Below are positions 45,497 to 54,322 of a DNA stretch of 64,000 nt, in pieces. The stretch spans positions 124,001 through 188,000 of the forward strand of contig NZ_CP178208.1 in NCBI RefSeq assembly GCF_047219225.1. The letters run 5' to 3'. Each line of letters opens with the position of its first letter. The stretch's first letter is position 1. The DNA comes from IMCC45349 sp047219225. GTDB lineage: Bacteria > Bacteroidota > Bacteroidia > Flavobacteriales > Flavobacteriaceae. The notes under the pieces were generated by a model, which was not told the DNA's origin, ran no database searches, and worked only from the letters and a program-made list of their open reading frames with translations. The translations under genes and the position numbers were made by a program.

Positions 45497-46810
45497 TTAG
45501 ATATCTATTCTTTCAATTTTAGCTCCAATAGCTCTTAAACGCTCATCAATATTTTCGTAACCTCTGTCAATTTGCTCAATATTATGAATAACTGAAGTTC
45601 CTTTTGCAGACAATGCTGCTATTAAAAGTGAAATTCCTGCTCTAATATCTGGCGAAGTCATTGTCGTAGCCTTTAATTGTGACTTAAAATCATGACCAAT
45701 AACTGTAGCTCTATGAGGGTCGCAAAGAATAATTTTTGCTCCCATATCTATTAGTTTATCTACAAAGAATAAGCGACTTTCAAACATTTTTTGGTGTACT
45801 AATACACTTCCTCTTGCTTGTGTTGCTACTACTAAAATGATACTTAATAAATCTGGAGTAAATCCAGGCCATGGTGCATCTGCAATAGTTAAAATAGAAC
45901 CATCAATATAACTTTGGATCTCGTAACCATCAGTATGTGCAGGTATATGAATATCGTCTCCTTGACGTTCTACAGTAATTCCTAACTTTCTAAATACATT
46001 TGGTATTAATCCTAAATCGTCCCAATTTACATTTTTAATTGTAAGCTCACTTTTAGTCATAGCTGCAAGCCCAATCCAACTTCCAATTTCAATCATATCT
46101 GGAAGCATCGTGTGTGTTGTCCCTCCTAGGTTTTCAACACCTTCTATAATTAACATATTAGAACCAATACCAGAAATATTAGCTCCCATGCGGTTAAGCA
46201 TTTTACATAACTGCTGTAAATAAGGCTCACAGGCAGCGTTGTATATAGTTGTTTTTCCTTTAGCTAAAACAGCTGCCATTACAATATTGGCTGTTCCAGT
46301 AACTGAAGCTTCATCTAAAAGCATGTACGTACCTTTTAGCTCTTTTGCTTCTACACCATAAAAATGGTCTTCGCGATTATATCTAAAAGATGCTCCAAGG
46401 TTAATAAAACCTTCAAAGTGTGTATCTAAACGACGACGTCCAATTTTATCACCTCCTGGTTTTGGAATGTATCCTTTTCCGAAACGTGCTAATAATGGTC
46501 CAACAATCATTATTGAACCTCTTAAACCTCTACCATCAATCTTAAATTGTTCGGACTCTAAATATTCTAAATTTACTTCATCAGCCTGAAACGTATAGGT
46601 TCCATGTTTTATCTTTTCTACTTTAACACCAAGCTTCTCTAATAATTTTATAAGCTTATTTACATCTACAATATCAGGAATATTGTGTATTGTAATTTTT
46701 TCGGGGCTTAATAAAACTGCACATAAAATTTGTAATGCTTCGTTTTTTGCTCCTTGAGGTTGGATAGCACCTTTTAACTGGTGGCCTCCTTCTATTTTAA
46801 ATGTCTTCAT
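45497..46810 (-). CDS. murA: UDP-N-acetylglucosamine 1-carboxyvinyltransferase (MurA), Asp in place of catalytic Cys
   Basis: 437 residues, full length, with the EPT two-domain fold: KNEALQILCAVLL near residue 22, GPLLARFGKGYIPKPGGDKIGRRRLD near 103 (split here at conventional breaks), GTVANIVMAA-like sequence (TGTANIVMAAV) near 164 and PGFTPDLLS near 300. It starts peptidoglycan synthesis by adding enolpyruvate to UDP-GlcNAc. The loop that normally reads PGGCAIG reads PGGDKIG, so the Cys targeted by fosfomycin is Asp. This change is known to make MurA insensitive to the drug. Confidence 0.95.
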   Translation of the reverse strand: MKTFKIEGGHQLKGAIQPQGAKNEALQILCAVLLSPEKITIHNIPDIVDVNKLIKLLEKLGVKVEKIKHGTYTFQADEVNLEYLESEQFKIDGRGLRGSIMIVGPLLARFGKGYIPKPGGDKIGRRRLDTHFEGFINLGASFRYNREDHFYGVEAKELKGTYMLLDEASVTGTANIVMAAVLAKGKTTIYNAACEPYLQQLCKMLNRMGANISGIGSNMLIIEGVENLGGTTHTMLPDMIEIGSWIGLAAMTKSELTIKNVNWDDLGLIPNVFRKLGITVERQGDDIHIPAHTDGYEIQSYIDGSILTIADAPWPGFTPDLLSIILVVATQARGSVLVHQKMFESRLFFVDKLIDMGAKIILCDPHRATVIGHDFKSQLKATTMTSPDIRAGISLLIAALSAKGTSVIHNIEQIDRGYENIDERLRAIGAKIERIDI

Positions 46811-46830
46811 GTAGAAATAAAAGTGAAAGT

Positions 46831-47484
46831 TTAGTAACGCTTACGGTTACGGTTATGATTGCTATTCTTTTTGCCCTTTTTATGGCCACTATTACTATTT
46901 GAAAATTTACGTTTACTACGCATTAAGCTAGCAGCATCACTTAGGTCTTCTTTACTATCTTTTAGGTTTATTCTACCACTAGAAAGCTCATATAAATGAT
47001 CAAAAATCACAGCATCTTCAACTGTATCTTTATTCCAGTTTAAGAAACACTTTTTCATATGATTTGCAATTGTATAAACTAGAGCTTCTTTCATTTCACC
47101 ATCATCCCAAGTATTAGCGACATCAATCATTGTCTTAATATTGTTACCATAAAAGCGATATTTAGGATGACTTTGTGGATAAGCCAAAGGTTCTGGTCTC
47201 GCATTTAAAACTTCTTTTGAAGGCTTTTCGTATGGTGAATCTACATCCAATTTAAAATCGGACATAATAAATAACTGATCCCAAAGTTTGTGCTGAAAAT
47301 CTGGTACATCACGTAAATGAGGTTGTAAATTACCCATCACAGAAATAATAGCCTTTGCAACTTTGTTTCTTTCCTCTTTGGATTCTATTGAAGTAGCGTG
47401 GTTTATCATTTTCTGAATATGTCTTCCATATTCAGGAATAATTAAATGTTCACGCTCTGTATTATATTCTAATTGATCTATCAA
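46831..47484 (-). CDS. DUF4290 family protein
   Basis: 217 residues. The conserved part (LEYNTEREHLIIPEYGRHIQKMI at the N-terminus, LIKMSDFK-like FIMSDF, NNIKTMIDVANTW, IANHMKKCFLNWNKDTV) matches DUF4290, found only in Bacteroidota. A strongly basic low-complexity tail (SNSGHKKGKKNSNHNRNRKRY) suggests nucleic acid binding. It lies 20 bases upstream of murA, a conserved neighbour. Confidence 0.85.
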   Translation of the reverse strand: MIDQLEYNTEREHLIIPEYGRHIQKMINHATSIESKEERNKVAKAIISVMGNLQPHLRDVPDFQHKLWDQLFIMSDFKLDVDSPYEKPSKEVLNARPEPLAYPQSHPKYRFYGNNIKTMIDVANTWDDGEMKEALVYTIANHMKKCFLNWNKDTVEDAVIFDHLYELSSGRINLKDSKEDLSDAASLMRSKRKFSNSNSGHKKGKKNSNHNRNRKRY

Positions 47485-47593
47485 AATTTGTGTAGAATTA
47501 ATTGTTTATATGAAGTTTACAATCTAGTGCAAATTACAAAAAAAACTAAGACTATCTAGCTTTATTTTATAGCACTAAAACATTCATTTGGTA

Positions 47594-47887
47594 TTATAAC
47601 GCAATAACACCTTCAACATTATTACTTACTTCTATATACTTATTAATTACTGCATCTGGATCTTTCATAACCACATTTATTGAAATACTTGTGTACTTCC
47701 CGTTTTTTGATGCTGTAGTATTAATTACTGCTCCAGTGTTATCAAACAGTGTTTCAATTTCTGCAATCTTTTGATTGTCAGACTTCACTATAAACTTATA
47801 CAAATATGCTGATGGCCAATTAGTAGTTTCTTCTAGTTGTCCTTTTAGCTTTTTATAAAATTCTTCAGCATTAGGTTTATTACTCAT
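47594..47887 (-). CDS. DUF493 family protein
   Basis: 97 residues from ATG at 47887 (MSNKPNAEEFYKKLKGQLEE). The body (WPSAYLYKFIVKSDN..., FDNTGAVINTTASKNGKYTSISINVVM) is the DUF493/YbeD ACT-like fold. YbeD of E. coli is linked to stress responses. A -7 element (TATATTTG) lies 22 bases upstream on the minus strand and supports this start rather than one further upstream. Confidence 0.85.
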   Translation of the reverse strand: MSNKPNAEEFYKKLKGQLEETTNWPSAYLYKFIVKSDNQKIAEIETLFDNTGAVINTTASKNGKYTSISINVVMKDPDAVINKYIEVSNNVEGVIAL

Positions 47888-47908
47888 TTTCTTTAATTTA
47901 TTGAAATG

Positions 47909-47916
47909 CAAATATA
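47909..47916 (-). promoter_or_regulatory. -7 element of the DUF493 gene (TATATTTG)
   Basis: TATATTTG on the minus strand ends 21 bases before the ATG at 47887. It would be overlapped if the neighbouring AAA gene began at 47901. Confidence 0.5.
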
Positions 47917-47981
47917 CTCTTTCTCTATATTTTTTATTTCCCTTTTTAATTACGATTTTTACAGCTAAAATCTTGCCAAAA

Positions 47982-48524
47982 TTGAATACAAAAAGAATTG
48001 TCATAACTGGAGGTCCTGGAACAGGAAAAACATCGATTATTAACGAGTTAATTAAACGCAACCATATATGTCTTGAAGAAATATCTAGACAAGTAACCTT
48101 AGAAGCTCAAAAAAAAGGAATAGAGCAGTTGTTTTTAACCGAGCCATTATTGTTTAGTGATATGCTTTTAGAAGGCAGACATAAACAATTTACTGAAGCT
48201 CTGGAGTTTGACACTCCTTTTACTTTTCTTGATAGAGGAATTCCAGATGTAGTAGCGTATATGGATTATTTAGGAACTGAATATCCTGAAAGATTTGTAG
48301 AGGCATGCGAAAATCATAAATATGATTATGTGTTTATTTTAGCACCTTGGCAAGAAATATACACTAGTGACAACGAACGTTATGAAAACTTTGATCAAGC
48401 TATTGAAATTCATCATAAATTAGTTGACACTTATTCTAAGTATGGCTATGAATTGAATGACGTACCTTTTGACTCAGTTGAAAAACGAACCGATTTTATA
48501 TTAAATATAGTTGAATCTCTTTAA
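47982..48524 (+). CDS. AAA family ATPase (AAA_28/NadR-like)
   Basis: 180 residues if it starts at TTG 47982 (NTKRIVITGGPGTGKTSIINE); TTG at 47973 is nearly as good. The P-loop is GGPGTGKTS near residue 11, with the lid region FLDRGIPDVVAYMDY near residue 85. A start at 47901 is rejected because it would overlap the DUF493 promoter. Predicted NTP-dependent small-molecule kinase of unknown substrate. Its stop overlaps the RecQ ATG by one base. Confidence 0.82.
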   Translation: MNTKRIVITGGPGTGKTSIINELIKRNHICLEEISRQVTLEAQKKGIEQLFLTEPLLFSDMLLEGRHKQFTEALEFDTPFTFLDRGIPDVVAYMDYLGTEYPERFVEACENHKYDYVFILAPWQEIYTSDNERYENFDQAIEIHHKLVDTYSKYGYELNDVPFDSVEKRTDFILNIVESL

Positions 48525-50422
48525 TGCAACATCCAATACAAATATTAGAACGCTATTGGAATTACACAAGCTTTAGACCGCTTCAAGAAGATATTATAAA
48601 TGCAGTACTTGAAGGTAATGACACGTTTGCATTACTCCCAACAGGAGGTGGAAAATCTATTTGCTTTCAAATTCCTGCGTTAGCAAAAGAAGGTATTTGT
48701 ATTGTTATTTCTCCATTGGTAGCTTTAATGAAAAATCAAGTAGCTACACTTAAAGAAAAAGGCATTAAAGCCATGGCATTAACTAGCGAATACAGTTACA
48801 ATGATATTAGCCGAATGTTAGATAACTGTATTTATGGCAATTACAAGTTTTTATACTTATCGCCAGAGCGCTTACAACAAGATATTGTTCAAGATCGTAT
48901 AAGGCAAATGCATGTTAACCTAATTGCTGTTGATGAAGCACATTGTATAAGTCAATGGGGAAACGATTTTAGACCTGCTTATAAAAACATTTCATTATTA
49001 AGAACTTTACAACCAACTGTAAATGTTATTGCTTTAACAGCATCAGCGACCTCAAAAGTTGCCGAAGATATTATTACCGAACTTGATTTTATAAGCCCAA
49101 AAGTATTTAAACAATCTTTTACAAGAGATAATTTAGCTTATATGGTTTTTAATACCGAAGACAAGCTTTATAAAATTTCTCAAATATTAAAGAAAAATCC
49201 TCAATCCTCGATAATTTACGTAAGAAACAGAAAAGCAACTATAGATATAAGTAACCAATTAAATAATAAAGGATTTAACAGCACATATTACCATGGAGGC
49301 TTAAGTAATAATGAAAAAGATTTACACTTCTCGCAATGGTACAATAACCAAACACAAGTTATGGTTGCTACCAATGCCTTTGGAATGGGAATTGATAAAG
49401 CTGATGTAAAAACAGTAATTCACATTAATTTACCCGAAAGTATTGAGAGTTATTTTCAAGAAGCAGGAAGAGCAGGAAGAAATGGTAAAAAAGCCTTTGC
49501 TGTTATTTTAAAAAACGAAGGAGACGAAACACAAGTAAAAAAGCAATTTTTAAACATACTGGCAGATACTGATTATTTAAAAATTGTATATCGAAAACTG
49601 TGCAACTACTTTCAAATATCTTATGGAGAAGGTCAAGACACTACACACGATTTTAACTTTAACGATTTTTGTAAAACGTATAAATTGAATACTCATATTA
49701 CTTATAATGCTTTAAGAGCTTTAGATAGAACAAGCATTATTAGTTTATCGCAACAATTTCATAATCATACAAAGGTTCAAGTTATAGTTAATAACAATAG
49801 TCTTTTTCAATATATTGATAAGCATAAAGACGTTGCTACTGTCTTAAAAACTATTTTGAGAACTTATGGTGGTATTTTAGATCAAGAAGTAAAGATTAAT
49901 ACGATTTTAATTTCTGATAAATCTGGTTATTCTGAAGATTATGTCATTAAAGTTTTATTACAATTAGAAAAAGATGAAGTAATCACTTTAAATCTAAAAA
50001 AAACAGATGCGCAAATCACGTTTTTAATTCCTCGTGAAGATGATAAAACCATCAATAGAATATCAAAAATCATCTCACAACAAAATCAGTTAAAACAATC
50101 ACAAGTAGAAACAATTATTAATTACATAAATAATAACACTATTTGTAAAAGCACACAGCTTCTCTCCTATTTTGGAGAAAAAAACAATACAGATTGTGGA
50201 ATTTGTTCGGTTTGTATAGAAAACAACACTACTAAAAAATCGTTTCAAGAAACGTCTATTAAGCTTGTTTTAGATTTGTTAGAAGCAAATGAATTAAATT
50301 CTAGAGAACTTGTAACAAAAAGTAATTTAAATGCTTCACAAGTTACGCAAATACTATCTTTGCTACTTGAAAAAGAATATATAGAAATAACATCAACAAA
50401 TACCTACAAAATAAAATCATGA
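48524..50422 (+). CDS. recQ: RecQ-family ATP-dependent DNA helicase
   Basis: 632 residues. Motif Ia and the Walker A are LLPTGGGKSICFQIPA near residue 40, the DEAH box reads DEAHCISQWGNDFRPAY near 137, and motif VI is QEAGRAGRNGKK near 315. The zinc-binding region (CKSTQLLSYFGE...CGICSVC, near 540-565) and a winged helix follow; an HRDC domain is not obvious. The protein unwinds DNA 3'-5' in repair. ATGA coupling with fmt at the end and AAA at the start. Confidence 0.95.
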   Translation: MQHPIQILERYWNYTSFRPLQEDIINAVLEGNDTFALLPTGGGKSICFQIPALAKEGICIVISPLVALMKNQVATLKEKGIKAMALTSEYSYNDISRMLDNCIYGNYKFLYLSPERLQQDIVQDRIRQMHVNLIAVDEAHCISQWGNDFRPAYKNISLLRTLQPTVNVIALTASATSKVAEDIITELDFISPKVFKQSFTRDNLAYMVFNTEDKLYKISQILKKNPQSSIIYVRNRKATIDISNQLNNKGFNSTYYHGGLSNNEKDLHFSQWYNNQTQVMVATNAFGMGIDKADVKTVIHINLPESIESYFQEAGRAGRNGKKAFAVILKNEGDETQVKKQFLNILADTDYLKIVYRKLCNYFQISYGEGQDTTHDFNFNDFCKTYKLNTHITYNALRALDRTSIISLSQQFHNHTKVQVIVNNNSLFQYIDKHKDVATVLKTILRTYGGILDQEVKINTILISDKSGYSEDYVIKVLLQLEKDEVITLNLKKTDAQITFLIPREDDKTINRISKIISQQNQLKQSQVETIINYINNNTICKSTQLLSYFGEKNNTDCGICSVCIENNTTKKSFQETSIKLVLDLLEANELNSRELVTKSNLNASQVTQILSLLLEKEYIEITSTNTYKIKS

Positions 50423-51372
50423 AGAAAAAGGACTTAAGAATTGTATTTATGGGAACTCCAGATTTTGCAGTAACCATATTAAAAGGTCTTATCGAAAAAA
50501 ACTATAATATTGTTGGTGTTATAACAGCTCCAGATAAACCAGCTGGTCGTGGTAGAAAATTAAATGAATCTGCTGTTAAGGTTTATGCTAAGTCCCAAGG
50601 ACTACATATTATGCAACCAACAAACTTAAAAAGTGAAGCGTTTGTTGAAGAATTAAAAGCGTTAAACGCTAATCTACAAGTTGTAGTTGCTTTTAGAATG
50701 TTACCTAAAGTAGTATGGCAAATGCCAAAACTAGGTACATTTAACTTACATGCATCTTTACTTCCTAATTATAGAGGTGCTGCTCCAATAAATTGGGCTA
50801 TAATAAATGGTGAGAAAAAAACTGGTGTCTCAACATTTTTTATTGATGAACAAATTGATACAGGAGAAATGATTCTTCAAAAATCAATTAAGATTGATAA
50901 AAATGAAACAGCTGGAACACTACATGACAAATTAATGCATTTAGGTAGCAAGCTTGTTTTAAAAACAGTTAAACTCATAAAAAAAGGAGATGTAGTCACA
51001 ACGCCTCAACCTGAAAATGTAGATATAAAAACAGCCTACAAGTTAAATAAGGATAATTGTAAAATAGACTGGAATCTATCACTAAAAAAGATAAACAATA
51101 AAGTTAGAGGCTTAAATCCTTATCCATCTGCTTGGTGTTTAATGAAAAATGGAGAAGATACTTTAAATGTAAAAGTATATAATGTTACTCCTATTAAAGA
51201 AAAGCATACAATTGCCATTGGTACTGTAATAATCTTAAAATCAGAAATAAAAGTAGCCGTTAAAAAAGGTTATATAATTTTGGATGAAATTAAACTTCCA
51301 GGAAAACGAAAAATGGATATTAAATCGCTTTTAAATGGTTTTCAATTCCACGATGAAGTGAAAATGCTCTAA
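50419..51372 (+). CDS. fmt: methionyl-tRNA formyltransferase
   Basis: 317 residues. Family motifs: VFMGTPDFAV at the start, TAPDKPAGRG near residue 37, LHASLLPNYRGAAPINWA near 107 (catalytic His-Ala-Ser/Asn-Pro) and a C-terminal OB-like domain. It adds formyl groups to initiator Met-tRNA. The gene overlaps recQ by four bases (ATGA), a pairing seen in other flavobacteria. Confidence 0.97.
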   Translation: MKKKDLRIVFMGTPDFAVTILKGLIEKNYNIVGVITAPDKPAGRGRKLNESAVKVYAKSQGLHIMQPTNLKSEAFVEELKALNANLQVVVAFRMLPKVVWQMPKLGTFNLHASLLPNYRGAAPINWAIINGEKKTGVSTFFIDEQIDTGEMILQKSIKIDKNETAGTLHDKLMHLGSKLVLKTVKLIKKGDVVTTPQPENVDIKTAYKLNKDNCKIDWNLSLKKINNKVRGLNPYPSAWCLMKNGEDTLNVKVYNVTPIKEKHTIAIGTVIILKSEIKVAVKKGYIILDEIKLPGKRKMDIKSLLNGFQFHDEVKML

Positions 51373-51476
51373 ACCCCTGTTATTACTGATATTACAAAAA
51401 ACCGCATAAAAACGCTCATCTTTATTAACAATTCACTTAAGTTATTAACAAAACTATGCTTTTCCCTTGCTATTAC

Positions 51477-51506
51477 TTGCGTGAATGGATAATCCGTATA
51501 AATTTG
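51477..51506 (+). promoter_or_regulatory. promoter of the HU gene (TTG-N19-TAAATTTG)
   Basis: TTG at 51477-51479, 19 bases, TAAATTTG at 51499-51506, then 57 bases of leader before the ATG at 51564. A textbook flavobacterial promoter. Confidence 0.82.
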
Positions 51507-51563
51507 TAGAGGCTTTAACAGAAATGTTATCCCAAACAAATAATAATTTTAAAATTTCAATTT

Positions 51564-51836
51564 ATGAACAAAACAGATTTAATCAATGGAATGGCAGAAA
51601 ATGCTGGAATTACTAAAGCAGCTGCTAAGAAAGCATTAGATTCATTATTAATCGACATCGAAGGAGCATTACAAAAAGGAAATAGAGTTTCTTTAGTAGG
51701 TTTTGGTTCTTGGTCTGTTTCTAGAAGAGCAGCAAGAGACGGAAGAAACCCTCAAACTGGAAAGACTATAAAAATTAAAGCTAAAAATGTAGTTAAGTTT
51801 AAAGCAGGTTCTGACTTAAGCAGCGCTGTAAACTAA
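51564..51836 (+). CDS. HU-family DNA-binding protein
   Basis: 90 residues of the classic HU/IHF fold: MNKTDLINGMAENAGITKAAAKKALDS, then the beta arm RRAARDGRNPQTGKTI (Pro at the tip) and the final NVVKFKAGSDL. It compacts DNA as a dimer. It has a strong promoter upstream and a terminator downstream, as expected for an abundant protein. Confidence 0.96.
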   Translation: MNKTDLINGMAENAGITKAAAKKALDSLLIDIEGALQKGNRVSLVGFGSWSVSRRAARDGRNPQTGKTIKIKAKNVVKFKAGSDLSSAVN

Positions 51837-51854
51837 AACATACATTTGTTTTAT

Positions 51855-51887
51855 AAAAAAAGGGTTCGCATCGCGAACCTTTTTTTA
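51855..51887 (+). terminator. intrinsic terminator after HU
   Basis: GGGTTCGC / GCGAACC(T) with loop ATC, flanked by A and T runs, 19 bases past the HU stop codon. Confidence 0.9.
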
Positions 51888-51951
51888 TTCCATAAACCCA
51901 ACTTTGCTTTTTAATAAAAAATTGATTAAGTTTAATAACAAATAATTGGCT

Positions 51952-52512
51952 ATGTCTAATTTAAATCCAAAAAAAGGCAACTTACTAATTGCCGAACCAT
52001 CAATAATTGGAGATCTTTCTTTTAACAGGTCTATTATCTTGCTAGCAGACCATAATAAAGAAGGCTCTATTGGATTTATTTTAAACAAACCCTTAGATTA
52101 CACCTTACAAGATTTAGTCCCAGAAATTGAAGCTAATTTTAGAGTTTACAATGGAGGACCAGTAGAGCAAGACAACCTATACTTTATTCATAAAATTCCA
52201 GAGTTAATTCCTAATAGTATTGAAATATCTGAAGGTATTTTTTGGGGAGGTGATTTCGCTAGTGTTACTCATTTAATAAATGAAGGTAAATTAAACGAAA
52301 CTGATATACGTTTCTTTTTAGGTTATTCGGGTTGGGAAACCAATCAATTAATAAACGAATTGCTAGGTAACACTTGGATCCTTACAGAGAATATCTATAA
52401 AAAAGAAATCATTGAAAAGAAAGAAACCTCTTTTTGGAAAGAAAAAATGCTAGAGCTTGGTGGTGAATACAGTATTTGGTCTAATGCACCAGAAGATCCT
52501 ACTTACAATTAA
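51952..52512 (+). CDS. YqgE/AlgH family protein
   Basis: 186 residues from ATG at 51952 (MSNLNPKKGNLLIAEPSI); a TTG six bases upstream is less likely. Conserved blocks: FNRSIILLADHNKEGSIGFILN near residue 24, NGGPVEQDNLYFIH near 67, GGDFASV near 100 and FLGYSGWETNQL near 122. AlgH/YqgE function is not established; some family members affect alginate or envelope regulation. Its 3' end overlaps the converging aminotransferase gene by four bases. Confidence 0.92.
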   Translation: MSNLNPKKGNLLIAEPSIIGDLSFNRSIILLADHNKEGSIGFILNKPLDYTLQDLVPEIEANFRVYNGGPVEQDNLYFIHKIPELIPNSIEISEGIFWGGDFASVTHLINEGKLNETDIRFFLGYSGWETNQLINELLGNTWILTENIYKKEIIEKKETSFWKEKMLELGGEYSIWSNAPEDPTYN

Positions 52513-53354
52513 GACAATCTTACCTTAACATTTAATTTAGCTAACAAGTTTTTAGCAACTGTATTAGAAAAACTCTTTTTTCTATATTTTGATATTGGTT
52601 GTATTCCAACCATTACGTTTGTTATAAATAATTCATCGGCTTTCTGTAATTCAAAAGGAGATATTGAAGCTTCTTCTAATGTAAATTCAGGTATTAATTT
52701 AATAATATCAATTATTTGCTTTCTCATGATTCCTTTTAAACAACCATCAGTTAAAGGTGGTGTTTTTATAACAGAACCTTTAACCAAAAATAAATTACCA
52801 TTTAAAGCTTCAACAACACTCTTATTGGTATTTAATAACAAACAATTTTCTAATTGATTTTCTTTAGCGTAAACACTAGCAATAACATTAAGTACTTTAT
52901 TATTGGTTTTTAGGGTAGATAATATTGTTGGCGACACATAATTATCTTTGTACAAATCAACGTTATAAGCATCTTCAGCTAATAAATAAGTGGCATCACT
53001 ACGTTCACTTACTGAAATATAAAAATTAACGTCATTATTATTAGGTGCATACAAGCCTCCCTCTACTCTAGCAACTGTTAGTTTAACACGTGCAGATTTA
53101 TTAGATAAACTATTACCCTCAAGTACTTTAAAAACCTCATTCTCTAAAAACTCCAAAGTAAAACTCATTGGAATATCCATACGAACTATTCGCATTGAAG
53201 CCATTAATCTAAAATAATGGTCTTCCCAAAATAAGATTTTACCATTACTCACCTTTATTGTTTCAAAAACTGCATCACCATAAGCAAAACCTCTATTGTT
53301 TAAGGATATATTTGCTTCGTCTGTAACCACTAATGTTCCGTTAATATTTACCAT
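52509..53354 (-). CDS. class IV aminotransferase (PabC/IlvE-like)
   Basis: 281 residues. Fold type IV signs: NRGFAYGDAVFETIKV near residue 21, the Lys in TLKTNNKVLNV near 152 that should carry PLP, and NLFLVKGSVIKTPPLTDGCLKGI near 195. It could be 4-amino-4-deoxychorismate lyase or a branched-chain or D-amino acid aminotransferase; length favours the first. An intrinsic terminator ends directly at its ATG. Confidence 0.85.
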   Translation of the reverse strand: MVNINGTLVVTDEANISLNNRGFAYGDAVFETIKVSNGKILFWEDHYFRLMASMRIVRMDIPMSFTLEFLENEVFKVLEGNSLSNKSARVKLTVARVEGGLYAPNNNDVNFYISVSERSDATYLLAEDAYNVDLYKDNYVSPTILSTLKTNNKVLNVIASVYAKENQLENCLLLNTNKSVVEALNGNLFLVKGSVIKTPPLTDGCLKGIMRKQIIDIIKLIPEFTLEEASISPFELQKADELFITNVMVGIQPISKYRKKSFSNTVAKNLLAKLNVKVRLS

Positions 53355-53380
53355 AAAAAAAGTCCCGAATAATTCGGGAC
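53355..53380 (-). terminator. intrinsic terminator touching the aminotransferase start codon
   Basis: On the minus strand GTCCCGAA-TTA-TTCGGGAC followed by T7 that ends exactly at the ATG of the aminotransferase gene. It should stop transcription from the START-like gene and leaves almost no room for a leader unless the hairpin itself is part of it. Confidence 0.85.
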
Positions 53381-53405
53381 AAATATAATTTAATTTATAT
53401 GATTT

Positions 53406-53792
53406 TTATGCTGAACCTAAGACATGTTTTAGATCAGATATTTGATTTTCCCAAAGCATTTTTGTTTCATCTACTTCATCTTCTTCAGCAAAATCAGTTA
53501 CCATTAAAGAAACATCCTTTGTAATATCATCAACTTGAATACGAATTTCAAAATATGATGCGTCTTCGTCACCATTAAGCCACTTAAATTTTACGCGTTC
53601 ACCGCTTTTTTTAGTTAATAATTTTGCTTTTTCCTCACTGTCATCCCAAATAAAAGTAAATAACTCTCCACGAGAATTTACATTATCTGCAAACCATTCT
53701 GATAACCCCGAAGGTGTTGATATATATTGATATAATAATTGAGGTGAAGCGTGTATAGGGAATTCTAGTTCAAATTTAATTTTATCGTCCAT
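53406..53792 (-). CDS. START-like domain protein (AHSA1/SRPBCC type)
   Basis: 128 residues: an opening strand (KFELEFPIHASPQLLYQYISTPSGLSEWFAD broken by position), a beta sheet (FTFIWDDSEEKAKLLTKKSGERVKFKW) and a C-terminal helix (MLWENQISDLKHVLGSA). The family binds hydrophobic ligands or assists chaperones; flavobacterial homologues sit upstream of class IV aminotransferase genes as here. No function assigned. Confidence 0.85.
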   Translation of the reverse strand: MDDKIKFELEFPIHASPQLLYQYISTPSGLSEWFADNVNSRGELFTFIWDDSEEKAKLLTKKSGERVKFKWLNGDEDASYFEIRIQVDDITKDVSLMVTDFAEEDEVDETKMLWENQISDLKHVLGSA

Positions 53793-53878
53793 GTATTCTT
53801 AAAAAATTAGAAACGTAATATATACATTAATTATTTAGTTTTAAAACTAAATTTAAAAATATTTTCTTGCAGTATTAT

Positions 53879-53908
53879 TTGTACTACTTAATTTTGTTTT
53901 TATATTTG
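53879..53908 (+). promoter_or_regulatory. promoter of tRNA-Met (TTG-N19-TATATTTG)
   Basis: TTG at 53879-53881, 19 bases, TATATTTG at 53901-53908, and the tRNA begins 15 bases later. Confidence 0.82.
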
Positions 53909-53922
53909 CAGCCGCAAAAGAT

Positions 53923-53996
53923 GGCGAGGTAGCTCAGTTGGTTAGAGCGTTGGATTCATAACCCAGAGGTCCCGAGTTCAAATCTCGGTCTCGCTA
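53923..53996 (+). tRNA. tRNA-Met (CAT)
   Basis: Cloverleaf: acceptor GGCGAGG / TCTCGCT with a G1:U72 wobble, D arm GCTC..GAGC, anticodon loop TTCATAA giving CAT, T arm CCGAG-TTCAAAT-CTCGG. CCA is not encoded. Position 1:72 is not the C:A mismatch typical of initiator tRNA, so it is an elongator (a lysidine-modified Ile tRNA cannot be excluded). A recombinase relic follows it, which suits tRNA-targeted integration. Confidence 0.95.
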
Positions 53997-54021
53997 CAAA
54001 TTTCAAGCAATTGTAAAACAG

Positions 54022-54050
54022 CGGTTTAGTTTTAACTAAACCGTTTTTTT
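54022..54050 (+). terminator. intrinsic terminator of tRNA-Met
   Basis: CGGTTTAG / CTAAACCG around TTTTAA, followed by T7, 26 bases past the tRNA. Confidence 0.88.
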
Positions 54051-54266
54051 ATGATTAATCTTCAACAATTACTAGTATTTGAATACAAAAGTACATATGA
54101 TTTAACTGTGAAGAAAAACTACTCTACCCCTAAAATATACTTAGCAGGCACAGATTTAAGACACATACAATTGTTATTAGTTCAAAACTCTACAAAGACA
54201 ACTGAGATATATACACATGTTGTCACAAGTTCTTTTAGCAGTATTAAAAACCCTCTTGATTCCTAA
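54051..54266 (+). pseudogene. degenerate C-terminal tail of a tyrosine recombinase
   Basis: The last 40 codons read GTDLRHIQLLLVQNS and TKTTEIYTHVVTSSFSSIKNPLD, the ending of flavobacterial tyrosine integrases (usual form LLGHSSSKTTEIYTHV). The nucleophile Tyr (EIYTH) remains, but the LGH His is Gln and the rest of the catalytic domain, including both Arg residues, is absent. The first 33 codons have no relation to the family. It follows the tRNA-Met terminator and is probably a remnant of an element that integrated at the tRNA. Confidence 0.72.
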
Positions 54267-54322
54267 ATATTAATCAAAAATATATTAGTCTGATTCAGTA
54301 GTAGTTTAATTACAATTTTATA

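Noticed and set aside
47901..47981. An ATG at 47901 as start of the AAA ATPase gene.
   Set aside because: It would leave 13 bases to the divergent DUF493 start and cover its -7 element; the P-loop normally lies near the N-terminus.
51422..51451. Two copies of TTATTAACA resembling DnaA boxes before the HU gene.
   Set aside because: They have one mismatch each, the region is AT-rich and no replication genes are near; likely chance.
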